A DNA stretch of 64,000 nt from Nissolia schottii (taxonomy: Eukaryota; Streptophyta; Magnoliopsida; Fabales; Fabaceae): contig QANU01016257.1 in assembly GCA_003254905.1 (NCBI GenBank), positions 472,074 through 536,073 of the forward strand, written 5' to 3'. The notes beneath the pieces were generated by a model. The model searched no databases and was not told the origin of the DNA. It was given only the letters and a program-made list of their open reading frames with translations. A program made the translations under genes and the position numbers. Numbering within the stretch: the first letter of the stretch is position 1; every line of letters begins with the position of its first letter. This document shows, piece after piece, positions 24,176-35,760 of the stretch.

Positions 24176-24180
24176 AAAAT

Positions 24181-24341
24181 GTTATTTGTATACGAAGCAT
24201 TCGAGTGGACACTCAATAACTCACTCTTACAAAAGCATAAGAACCACCATGAAGAAATAATATGTAAGCATGGTAAATTTCATGCTTTTGTAAAAATGAA
24301 TTGTTAAGTGTTCACCCAAATAAGTTGTATAAATAATATTT
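24181..24341. mobile_element. MITE-like hairpin element, about 160 bp
   Basis: The two halves are imperfect inverted repeats. ACACTCAATAACTCACTCTT...ACAAAAGCAT (24210-24236) pairs with ATGCTTTTGTAAAAATGAATTGTTAAGTGTTCACC (24281-24315), and the outer GTTATTTGTATAC pairs with GTATAAATAATA. No coding sequence. The superfamily is unclear. Confidence 0.6.
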
Positions 24342-24344
24342 TCT

Positions 24345-25870
24345 TTATTAAAATGTAATTATTAAGTGCTAACAGCGCGTGAAATAAGCTTGTAATCTAC
24401 CATTCAGAAAAGCATTTCAATTTTACGTAGTGAAGATTCACCACTAGTGAGTACTGTAAAGTTAAAATATCACTTTAATAACAGTCGGAATATAACCTAA
24501 CACACAAAATCAATTACGGCAGCCAACCGAAAAACGAAGTGAAAATTGCTCACTATTAGCCCCTAATAATATCTTCTCTATAAACAGGCCAAGACATAAT
24601 CTTATCCAGAGCCATATACTAATAATTTCTCGCCCCTCCTTGGGGCCATAGAATACTAGTTGGATTCCCAACAACAGTTCATGACCCTTTTAATGGACGA
24701 AGGTACATGGAACACGGGCAAGGCTTTACTAAGCAACCAATAAGAATGTTCGTGCCCGTAAAATGTCCTATAAATCTGCTATGATTGAGATTACATTCAT
24801 GACTAGCAATAGACTACAAGGAAGTTGAGCTACTCATAGGTAGGTAGGCATCAATGAAAGTTAGGTCGGCTGATGAAACCACATATATAGCCATGGGCTG
24901 TGGTCCCCCATGTTTCAACGAAACCCATTGGAGCCAGCTTTTAGATATTAATAATTTTAGAATCCAGAGGAAAGGAAAAAAAGAAAGAAAGAAAACCCCT
25001 AATTGTTGCCTCCCAACCAGCAAAGTTCAAGTGACGACATTTTAGGTATATCATTAAAAAATTGACAATTGTTCAAATTGAGGAAACAGGGGATCAAGTT
25101 GAAAATCAATCTTTGCTCCCATCCATAACAGTAATTGTTTTATGATTGACGGTACCTGTGTGGAGCTCTACCCTTAGTCCTCGACCTGTTTGCATAACAG
25201 CTATAAATATAGTAAAAATTAATGGATGGTCTCTACCATTTTAAGACAACCTAGAGGAATCAGATTGTTTTAGTTCTTTTCTTTTGGAGGAAGGAAGGAA
25301 TTGGTTTTGATATGAACATGAACAATGACATGACATGGACTTGTTTTGACACATTTTCCTTGCGTGTAGTGTAGATCAAAGGCATGAACATGGCTGACAC
25401 ATTCCCTGAACCTACGCGCTTCCTAGTTATGACCACAAGGCAACTGAAACTTCTTTTGTTTTCGACACATCGATAACCATTTCAACAAACCTGATCCAGA
25501 AGTGGGTCTTTACAGTGAGCAATAACTGCTAACCAATCAGATGTATATGTACTCATAGTGCACGCTAACATGATAAATTTTATTTCATCAGAGGTTAACC
25601 TATCCAAAGGCAACCCACTTGCATGGGCTCCATTGGAGTTTTAAGAGTTCACAACCATAAATAGAATCCAGAGCATTGTCTTGATGTCAAATTAAATGTT
25701 TGTCTTTCACACAATAAAAGTAAACTACTCACAGAGATTCCTCTAGCAAGAACCTCAACGCCTTCTCCCTAGTTGAACGTGTAAAAAGGGTGGATCAGGT
25801 AGCAAGAAGCTAGAGGCAGTTACCGGAATGAAATCAGTCAAATAATGATGATAAGCATCTTGTGGGCTCA
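24345..25870. other. Downstream intergenic and 3' region of the PRR gene
   Basis: No gene was recognised. The part next to 25878 should contain the 3' untranslated region of the minus-strand PRR gene; no clear poly(A) signal could be singled out. Confidence 0.4.
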
Positions 25871-25877
25871 GCTGGTG

Positions 25878-28800
25878 TTATTGTGGAAGGTCACTAGAAT
25901 TATTCCCAGATACCAGGTTGTCGCCCTGTTTATCTTTTTCTTCGTCAGACCTGACAGGAAAAAATAGACACAAGTTAACCCAGCACTTCCATAATGAAAC
26001 CAAAAAAAAAAAAATGAAAAAATGAATCCAAGCAAGTGCCAACATACACTATCCGTCGAACAAATTGTCCCCTAATACGTGGCCGCTGTTCTGCTAGCTT
26101 CTTCCTGCTGTGGTATCGAACCTGAAAAAATAGAGGAAATTTTGGAATATTGGAAGCACGTCAAATTTATGTTGGCATATAAAACATCCTGCACATAATA
26201 ATGATGTAAATCATATCATTCACTCGTGCATGAACATATACAACTCATACAAGGAAAATAGCTTTCGGAAGAAGATATCTTAAATAAAGCATAAATGATT
26301 TGATAAAATTGCAAAAATATAAAATATCCAGAATGGAGAGCAGAACACTAAGCCCAGAAAGAGAAAATGTCCATAGCAAGAGGTGGAAATAGGTCAAGTT
26401 AGACTTTGGCTTAAACAGGTTTGACCTATATTACAAACATGCAGCCTGAGCGCCTGAGTCTATTACCTGACAATTGACACAGGTTTTTTTAAAGACCTGG
26501 TTTGACTTTTTCAAGGTCTGGTCTGCCTTAAAAGCCTATTTATAGGCCTACTTGATACAAGATAACAAGAACTTAAAATAGGCCAAAAAGACGACTCTTA
26601 AATAGGCTCAAGACTTCTAAAATACGCTCATGCCTATTGCATAATAGAATCAAATGCATTTAAGTTTTAAATAAGTATTCCCTCTGTCAATGTTCATTCA
26701 TATAGGTCACTTTTGATCTTTCAATACATTTTTAAATCAATATATCTAGATACAATTTGTATCCAAATATGTTGATTTAATGATGTATCTAAAAATAAAA
26801 AATGACCGTTATAAGAAGTCGGGGGGAGCAGTAGATTTGATCACATCATCTTCCACCTTGGTGGGACTTCAATAAACCACCCATTCTACATCATTATACT
26901 CAAACGGACAAACCCACGTGCTATAAGTATAAAGATCCTCAGCAAACATATTATGGTCCATGTAATAATAATTTAGAAAAAACATAAGATTACCTTCTTC
27001 TCAAAGCATCTTTCTTTTCTCTTCAGACGAAATTTGTTCAGGGCAGCCTCTCTCAATGCAATTCGTTCTTCATCTGCCCCATTCCCAACGTTTTTCCTAT
27101 CAATGCCACCTACTCCAGTGCCACTTGCTGCGTTTCCATTCTCCACAGTTATAGTTTTGATTATCAAGGTGTTGCTGCTTCCATCCTGCCCATTGCTCCC
27201 ATGATCACTCTCGACTGCATTTCCATCTACACCATAGTTTACTACATTACTTTCTGCTGGCCCTCTAAACACATTTGATGATACACATTGCTGGGCAGCT
27301 TTGGAGGAGCTTTTCATTAAGAGATCATCATGATCTGACCGGAGATCCAGTGCGGTTTTGTGGGCAATGTGATTATAATGGTGAATATGATAGTGATTGT
27401 GCTCGACTTTGAATCCTTGTTCAGAGCTTCCCACTTGCCCTTTAACGATTTCTGCATATTCCTCCTGGCCAGAATTTTTTTCTTGAGATGAAAAGATACT
27501 ATTGTTCTGCATATCATGCAATGTTGAATAATTAGAAGAGCCAATCCCTCTAACAGATTCTGGCTTCTTCTCCAAAGTTTCAGGTTTAGTGCTACGATAT
27601 GTATTAGTGGAGGCAATGTCATTGATGTTGTTGCTCTCATTAGACTGTTGATTTGGAGGAGTGCTATTTGAATGAGATGGAAAGTTGTGTAACGTCTCTG
27701 TATTTGGTGCAACTGAGCTATTGTCTAGTGGCGAACAACTTCCAACATTTCCAGTTTGAGCCTGATAAAAAGTACAGATAAGATGTGATGAACACTATTC
27801 TCCAGCCAAATGGTACTATCATTTGCTTGCCAACCACTTAGTAATAACTGAAACACACTGCATGCTGTTATCATTTCTGAAATTATATATATTGGAAGTT
27901 TTATGGTAATTCATTTACTCTTTTGCCTCCCTACTCCTTGTTACTTAGGCTAAAATGCACACATTCATCCTTAGATGGCACACAATGGGGAGAATAGACG
28001 TAACTAGATAAGTAGATAGCATATGCAAATTTGACCAAAACATGTAAATGCAACACAAAAACCTTAATTTTTCTCAATATATATAGTTCCTGCTGTCTAA
28101 AGAGCACAGAACATCACCTGGGTAGCAGAAGTAGCAGTATTATATCTGAAAATGAAGAAAAATAAGAATATTATTGACCAATTTAATGCAATTGAAGTTA
28201 GTTATGCTAACAAATTTCCTCTTACTTTGAGAATGCTGATAGATCTGAATGTCTCAAAACATTGCATTCATCCCCTGTGACATTTTTAGTATCTCTTACT
28301 TCACCCAGCCTTTTCAAAGTCAGTTCAAGGGACGGATGTTGTTTAAAGGAACAACTTGCTTTAGTTTGTGAGAAACCAGAAAATCCATTGGGAGTGTTCA
28401 AGTCTCTGCTTTCAGCCTGTGGACTGCTGCTACCAATAACATCAATGACTTTCATAGCCTGATTTTCCTGTTTCCTGTTTTTATCACCGCTGTATTCCAG
28501 TTGTCCTTTATCACAGACATTACTGTATCCTTTATTTAGTTGCTTACCACCTACATCAGACATCCTACTTATCCCTTTACTCAAAGGATTGCCAGACAAC
28601 TCCTCAAGTGGATGCTCGAGTTGGATATTCAAAGATATTCCCATAGCCAAATCTTTACCCATTGCAACATTATCTGTAAAGTGACTAAGCGGTTCATTTG
28701 GGTGAAATATTCAAATTGACAAGTCACAAATGTAAATACTACCAACGCATACCAAGATGATCAATCAGTTCATGGCACTCCTTTTCTGTTGCATGTATCC

Positions 28801-31800
28801 AACTACTACTAACTTTCTCAGTCTTTGTATGCATCACTTGGGCACATGTGCTATCAGGGGCATCACCCAATTGTTTGTGAGGTGAAACTGGATGAGGACT
28901 GGCAACTTGAACTAGACTTTTAGTCCATGTACTCTACATAAAATAGGAGCTTTACAATGGTTTTTGGGTGTTTGCATGAGACTAAATAAGTAAATAAGGA
29001 GCAATCACAATTTATGAATTCCTATAAAAAAAATATTCACAGTATACTCATTTAGCACCTAGACAAGTGATCGGTTAAGTTAATATATAGTTAAGTTAAC
29101 TGCTGCTTAGTAGAAAAAAATTTAAAATTACAGAGAAAAAAGAAAAAGTATAACAAGGGGGGCATAAGACATCATCCAGAACATAAAATACGAAGTTACA
29201 TAAATAATGCAGCAAGGTTACCATTCTCAATGCATATCAGAAATGTCTACTCCCTATCAACACTCACTGACAGAACAAAAAGAGAAGCCACAAACATCTT
29301 CATATCCCATAACAAATGTAAGGAAGACCAAATAACCTTAAACATTGCTTAGGGATATGACCAAGACAGCCTTTATGAGAGTAGCGCAATCCCTCCCCCT
29401 TCAACTAGCTTTTGGGGTTGAGTTAGGCCCATTCAATTCTTAAGACAATATTAGGGCCTATCCACTTTATTAGGGGTGTTCAAATCCAATCCAATCCAAT
29501 CAAAACCGGAAAACTGATCCAAAAAAATTAAAAACCGATTAAAACCACAAAAGTTTGGATTTGGTTGGATTTTGTTTTTAAAACCGATCCAATCCAAACC
29601 GAAAATATCATATCATATAATTTTATGTTGGGCCACCCACAGCTGTCCAGTCCAACAAAATTCACACTCAGGGCCAGTTTGGCTACACAACTTATTTAAC
29701 TCCTATAAAAGTATAAGTTGTTTAATATTTAAATACATAATAAAAAAATATCTCTTGGGTGTTTTAAGAAGTGCTTTTTGAAAAGTTAAATATTTTAATA
29801 TTGACTTGTCGCAATGGCTAAATGTTATGACAAGTAATTGACATGAGCAAACCTTTTTTAAGCGTACCACATGTAGGCTAGTCTGATCAATGAAAGATAT
29901 CCTGTATTCCTCCCTCTTTACTCAAATTAACTGCCATAAATGGCAACTCAAACCCTTAAACTCCTTTTCTTTTTTGCCCTCAACTATCCCAGCTTTAACA
30001 TATCTTTCTCTTGCTGCTAACATTGTTAATCAATCTGTCCTAGAACTTACTAAAGGGTGGCACTGGCAAGGAGTGGAATGGCTAAACTTAAGTGAACCAT
30101 GTTTACAAGCAATTAAAGGAGAGGGAGTGGAATGTATAGGAAGGGGCACCCTCCCTTGCCACAGCCTCCATTTTTTGACCCTCCAACATGAGGGTCCACT
30201 CCACTCCTTCCCTTCCATTATGAGTTGTTTCCTTCCATCATCTATAAAACTCCCAAACATAGCCAAAATAACAAAACACATACTTAAACTCCTTTTCTTT
30301 TTGGTTGTCAAGTATCCCATCTCTAACAGTAACTTTCTCTTTCTGCTAACATTTTTCATTGGTCTGTTCTAGTACTTAGTAAGATGCTTTCAAGACCCAT
30401 ATAACTACTCTAGAAATTTAAACTTGTTTCCCAGCTGCTAAAATTACCATGATTGAATTTATCAAGTTTGGTGCCCTTAACCTTTTCTCCTACTGAATTC
30501 CCATATATGAAACTACTAGTTTTTTACCCTCGGCAAATGTTGAAGTTCAATTACGAAAAAGATTAATACAAATCATCACTTTTGATAAACTGTTCAATGA
30601 TCCGAATGATTAACAGTGTACAGTCTTCCATGCAGATTGACTTCTCATGACTACACAGAGAACTATCTAACAGTAACAATATTAGGAATTTTAATTTTGT
30701 TTAAATGAGTAAACAATGACATTGACACAGCATAATGCTATAGTTTTGCCTTCAGAAAAATTACTAAAGGATGATCCAATTAAGAAAAGTTTATTTTTGG
30801 ATGAGATTAGTGCAATACCTGAGTGCCACTTCCATTGTCACTTCCATCTCGAACACTGAAGCCTTTGCTTCCACAGTCATTCTCATCATCACTGCTGTCA
30901 CTATTGTTTTCAGATGCATCATTATCTATTGTCTTTGCAGATTTTCTGGCATGTGTCCCACTTTCACTCCCACTCCCACTCCCACTCCCACTAGACTGAG
31001 GAAGTACATTAATCCAAGTTTAGTAGCGACATTAATCATTGACGAATAGGTTCAACATCTCAGTTGATCAATGATAAGATCCACAAGAGACATCACCATG
31101 GCCATAAAAACTAGATAAGCTACGCTAGCTGTGTGCCTTTTCTGTTAAGTGTGTGTGTATGAGAAAGCTTTTGAGATTAAAACTATTTCAATAATTGATT
31201 ATAAGAATAATCAATTTTTTTTATAAAATCGATTGCGTGAAAATCAATTTATGTTAAGGTATCTTAACTTAAAAGTAATTTTAAGGTAATGTGTTTTGTT
31301 TGAATTGTACAAAAAAAATTGCTTTTGAATGGTAAATTAATAAAAAGATATGAAATTATTTATTTATATTATAATATTTAATATTTAGGGTTAATTTAGT
31401 AAAAACATTATCATTCTAAAATAATCAGCTTTAAAATAATCAGCTTCTGTTTTGATTATTTATAGAAAACAACTAAAAATTATACAAAAACATTTTTTTA
31501 AAGAAAAAATGCTGTTTAATAATGTTCCCAAACATGCACTAACTCATTATTGCTTCTTTTTACAGCAAAAAAATCTACATCTAAAGGACACTTTTAAAAT
31601 ATACTGGAAATAAGGTAATGAAATAATTATCTTTTCCAATTTTCTCAGTTGATCCTTACATCAGTTAAAGAGCAGTATAGTTGGATATTCAAGCTGATCA
31701 AAGATAAGATCCACAAGATAAAACTGTGATGCTGTATGAACTACATAGTTTACATTAATACATATCTATGACTTCTTTAAGTCATCAATCTCAACATAAA

Positions 31801-33576
31801 AGAAGTTTCAAAGTTTACTAGAAAGGCAGAAATGAGGTAATCCACTTAACAAACTCCTCATTGGTTCTTAAATCAGCTGGGAAACAACATTTGCATTTGT
31901 TTGAGTACATGCCAGAGATAGAAATGTAAAGCAACTCACACTATGGCATCTTCTCCAAACGTGCTGCCAGAGGTTTTTAAGTTCATTCCTCCGAATAGGT
32001 TTCACTAAAAAATCCACTGCACCTTTTGACAAACATTTAAAGACTATACCCATAGAGTCCTGAGATGACGTCACTGAATGCATTTCAACATGTGTGAGCA
32101 AATCACCAGATGAGCTATAATCATTGAAAACATATACTTAGATTTTAAACGAAATATAATTTTGGAATGGCACTTACTAATCACGGGAATATTTTTCAGT
32201 GTTTTGTGGCTCGTGATCTTGGACAAAAGACCTATTCCAGATAAAATAGGCATAGCTACCTCTGTTAGAACAAGATCAATGTGATTTTCTAGATCTTTTA
32301 GTATTTTCCATGCTTGAAGCCCATTTGAAACAGCAGTGACTGTAAATACCATAGATGAAGGAAATAGATATTAAGAATTATGACCTTCATTGTTTAAGCA
32401 AATATTTGTTAGAGAGACAGTTTAGTTTACATCAAGATAAAAAAGATATAAAGATGCGATGAAAACCACCCCAAGGTTGAATGGCCATTAATTACTAGCT
32501 TTTGTATGCAAAAAAGATTGATTGAAGTTAATCTCTGCCCTCTAAACTAGGAAGCATTATCCTAACTTTCCAGCTTCAAATTTGTGATTAACATAAGGGA
32601 CATCGTATTCTATGTATAGCTTACCATGTTTCAACATAACACCCACAAATATCAGATTACTAGGGAACAAATTAAACCACGTGACTACAAAGGTTAGATA
32701 CCAATATCGGAACCACCCTAGTTGATCCATAGCCAAGAACATGCAACCGTGAAAATAAAGCAAGACTGTATATTAAATGCACAAGATAAAGAACCTATTA
32801 AAAAGTTACAAACTAACTTCATATATATCAGAAACTATACTTAATAGAGTTTTGAAACTATAAGCTATAAATTTTCATCTCAACAAAGCTCTGGAACCTA
32901 AAATGGATGCAGAAACAAATTGATACTTAATGGTTGAACTTCCAATTTCTGTAAAAGAAAGCTAAATACTGTCGCATATTTTTTCTAGTATGCAAAATAT
33001 CAAATTGGAATGAAAAATTAGGTCCAGTTTGTATTGTTCCTGCATCTCGATCATGTTGGTAGTAGACTAGTAGTCATGATTTTAGATTGCGATTGCATTG
33101 CAATTACTGCAATTGCACAAAATTGCAAGAAAATGCAGTTGATGTGACCAAAATTAAAACCATGGTAGTAGTTATTGGTTGATAGAAATGCACGCAAGTG
33201 CCAGCGCATGATTAACCTCATCAACAATATCAATACCTTCATAACCACAATTTCGTAAAAGAGCACACACAATATTTCGTGTTGGATCATCATCTTCCAC
33301 CAGCAGAACTTTTATTGATCTTACAGGGAGAAATCTCTCCCAGCATACGACTGGCCCTTGAGGTGGTTGTTGCAAAATCTGCAAGCTCTCATTGATTTGA
33401 ACCAGTCCCCGCAAACCCTTAGTTCCATCTTCAGCTACCTTATTAAATCTTGTGACTTCTTCATTTGAGGACCCAGAACCCAGCCCTCCATTAACTACTC
33501 CATTATTGAGTCTCTTTTTGTCAAAGAAAATATGATTTTGTTCTCCCAGACCTCTGTTCCCAACATTATTGTTCAT
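25878..33576 (-). CDS. PRR3: Pseudo-response regulator, PRR3/PRR7 clade (circadian clock), intact
   Basis: Coding exons on minus: 33576-33237, 32339-32178, 32073-31940, 30995-30819, 28933-28753, 28673-28226, 28145-28118 (28 nt), 27761-26994, 26121-26048 and 25950-25878. All introns are GT-AG and they sum to 2,385 nt, 794 codons plus stop. The pseudo-receiver spans about residues 88-205; Glu140 (LVLTEVAMP) replaces the phospho-accepting Asp, as in PRRs. The CCT domain spans about 723-770 ([17 protein letters not shown]...[15 protein letters not shown]). [11 protein letters not shown] and [12 protein letters not shown] resemble PRR3 more than PRR7. PRRs of this clade are nuclear evening-phase repressors of CCA1/LHY and affect flowering time. 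In soybean the PRR3 homologues are known as Tof11/Tof12. No premature stop is seen. PRR3 versus PRR7 naming is tentative. Confidence 0.95.
26370..26660. repeat. Dispersed repeat in PRR intron 8
   Basis: It contains inverted and repeated AGGCCTATTTATAGGCCTA-type motifs and repeated 'aggtttgacct/ggtctgg' phrases. The layout resembles small non-autonomous DNA transposons. It lies wholly in the intron between exons 8 and 9 of the PRR gene, and no splice signal is disturbed. Confidence 0.4.
26676..26833. mobile_element. Stowaway-like MITE in PRR intron 8
   Basis: It starts TA-TTCCCTCTGTC and ends GGGGGGAGCAG-TA, so it has a TA target site and CTCCCTCCGTC-type inverted ends. Inside, ATAGGTCACTTTTGATC pairs with a diverged AAAAATGACCGTTATAAG region. 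Size about 155 bp. These are Tc1/mariner-derived elements common in plant introns. Confidence 0.65.
29465..29640. repeat. Possible hAT-type fragment in PRR intron 4
   Basis: It begins TTAGGGGTGTTCAAATCCAA and holds repeated CCAATCCAA and TTGGATT stretches in both orientations. GGGGTGTTCAAA starts are common in plant hAT-derived repeats. The end is not defined. Confidence 0.35.
29942..30385. repeat. Direct duplication of about 100 bp flanking an insertion, PRR intron 4
   Basis: The phrase CTTAAACTCCTTTTCTTTTT...CTAACATTG/TTTT...CTGTYCTAG-ACTTA occurs at about 29955-30050 and again at about 30283-30382. The 230 bases between contain the inverted phrases GGAGTGGAATG and CCACTCCACTCCTTCCC, which suggests a small hairpin element. 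The 160-codon open frame here is not a gene: it lies antisense inside an intron. Confidence 0.6.
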
Positions 33577-33584
33577 TGGACCAG

Positions 33585-35450
33585 CCTATATCAACCACAC
33601 TCAAAAAATAATATGGGTGAAGAATTACACAGACGCAGTACCCTCGTCAAGTCAGCCATGGATTCTCCACATATTAAGCACTTCAGCAATCAACTTCTGC
33701 AAACATTAGCTCTGTTTATCAGTCAGGTCAGTGCTTTTTCCAACATCCTAATTCTGAAACACAAAATACCCTATACCTGGGGGTACTTCTCTCCACCCAA
33801 GAGGTCCAAACAAACTATAAATATACACACATATTTCTGTTGATCATAAAACCAGTAGGTGCCTACGGTAATTGATTAACAGATTATATATAATAAAATA
33901 TAAAATTGATAAAACAAACATAATTGTCTGGTGAAAAAGTTAAAATAAAAAACTATAAAACCATACCTCCAAACTCCTGCCCCCAGACAGAAATCTAAAG
34001 CTGGAAAAAAAAAACTTTCAAAGCAAAATTTAATGAAATGGAAGGACAACCTATTCCTGCATCAAAGAACCTTCAAAGCTTCTGTCTCAGCACAAGGTAT
34101 TACTTTCTGTTTGTACCGATATCCTGAGAAATGAATATAATAACTTAACTCACCATCCTTACAGAAACAGCCGACGAAATCTGACACGACATGCATATAA
34201 ATAGAGAGACTCTTCACAGATTTTTCTTTCTTTGGATAAAAGAAGAATTTATTAAGAAGAGAAGAGAATTACAGAAGGAAAAAAAAAAAAGATAAGAGAT
34301 CCTCCATGTAGAAAAAAAGAACAAAAGCTAAAAAAGCTATCGATGTAGTAAAGCTTTCCAATCTCTCGAAATATCTGAAAGAGAAAAACCTCTAAAAGAT
34401 TGTGAACCACCAAATAGATGACAAACGCGTAGTCATATCCCACAAAACATGCTTGTCTGGGAAATTGTCGCTAAAGATGTGAGAGTTGCGTTCTGAGACT
34501 CTTCAGAGATTATTTTACAAGATATCAGCACAATCACAAATTCAAATAGTTAGTTTCTTATGCAACAACACAAAACACAACACAAGCTCCAGAAACTATA
34601 ATCTAAAATACCTTCCTTCTTCGGTAATTTTCTATCCCCCTAACATAACACCAGATGCACCCCAAGACATGCAAAATGAAAGATCCAAAATAATTTAATA
34701 ATACTAGCTAAAAATCTGATGCAACAAGTATAATATATACTGAGACTCGTTCACAAATACTTTACGAGGAGATATTTTACCACAGACTTCATAAATTTTA
34801 GAATGAAATCAGATTCAAACGTGAAGCAGTAAATGTCTCATACAAATATGGCAATGAAGCTTCTATAAACAACACAACACAAATTCCAGAAACTAGCGTT
34901 CTCTACTTTATCCTCTTTTTTCTATTATTTCTTTTTTTCAGTAAAAATATTTTCCATCCGCAACCACAAGAACTAAGAATCAAAAGCAGCATATTCGAAT
35001 TTCACAGCAATAGGTTTGAGGAAACAGACCTTCTCAGAGCTTCACGGAAGAGAACCAAACCTCCATTCGCATAGCTCGATTCAGCAACTTGGAAAAACCA
35101 AAATTCCAAATCCAAAAATAACCACAAAAAAAAGGAAAAAAAGAAAGGAAAAAAAAAAAACAACAGTCAAAGCTCCAAATCTGGTTTCAACAATCGAGAG
35201 AAGAAGTAAGAATAAATAGAAATTAAATCAAATAAAGAAAGGAAAACAAAAAGAATCAGCAATTAGTTAAGCAAGCGAGGTTCTAACATATTTATCCTAA
35301 CGCTCTTTTTCCTTTTTCCGCCAAACGAGAAAACGAAAACGAAAATTCGGTACAAAAAAAGAAGGGAAAATAGCACTTGACTGGCAGAGAAATAGCGAAG
35401 CCAAAAAGTAGAGAGAGAGAGAGAGAGAGCGGGGGGAGAAGATATTATTG
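33585..35450 (-). promoter_or_regulatory. 5' untranslated region and intron(s) of the PRR gene
   Basis: A 3' splice site (TATAG at 33586-33590 on minus) lies 9 bases upstream of the start codon, so the 5' UTR is spliced. The region 35030-35450 is CT-rich on the minus strand with a (CT)n run at 35409-35428, typical of a plant leader. An evening-element match (AAAATATCT on minus) lies at 34770-34778. The exact transcription start is not visible. Confidence 0.5.
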
Positions 35451-35499
35451 TGAGGGGGGTTGATGTGTACAAAATGAAGGTGCGAATGACTCGGGATGC

Positions 35500-35760
35500 C
35501 ACGTAAGACGGTGACGTGGAGGGTTTTAGGGGTACTGTTGGATGGTGGGTGGGTGACGTGGACAAAATCAAAAGCTGAGAGGGTAAGAGAGAGGGTCGAA
35601 CCTAATGCGATCTTTGAAGATCTGGATCCACCCACGTGGATCACTCACCACTCTTGTAAAGGTTCGCTTCGCCCCATTTGGGAACCCAAAACCCAAAGCA
35701 CACGCCCGTGACTCGAGGCCCTCACCAATATAGCAACTGCACGAGGGCTCCACGTATACT
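35500..35760 (-). promoter_or_regulatory. PRR proximal promoter with G-box
   Basis: CACGTG lies at 35633-35638, inside CCCACGTGGA. Two TGACGTGG/GTGACGTGG motifs lie near 35511 and 35552. G-box and ACGT-core motifs are bound by bZIP and bHLH factors, including PIFs. Clock regulation through these sites is inference. Confidence 0.5.

Noticed and set aside
29890..30372. 160-codon plus-strand open frame
   Set aside because: Lies inside PRR intron 4, antisense, in a repeat-derived segment with no recognisable domain.
35400..35760. Separate small gene on either strand (60-115-codon frames)
   Set aside because: Frames overlap the PRR leader and promoter and are Ser/Leu-rich low complexity.
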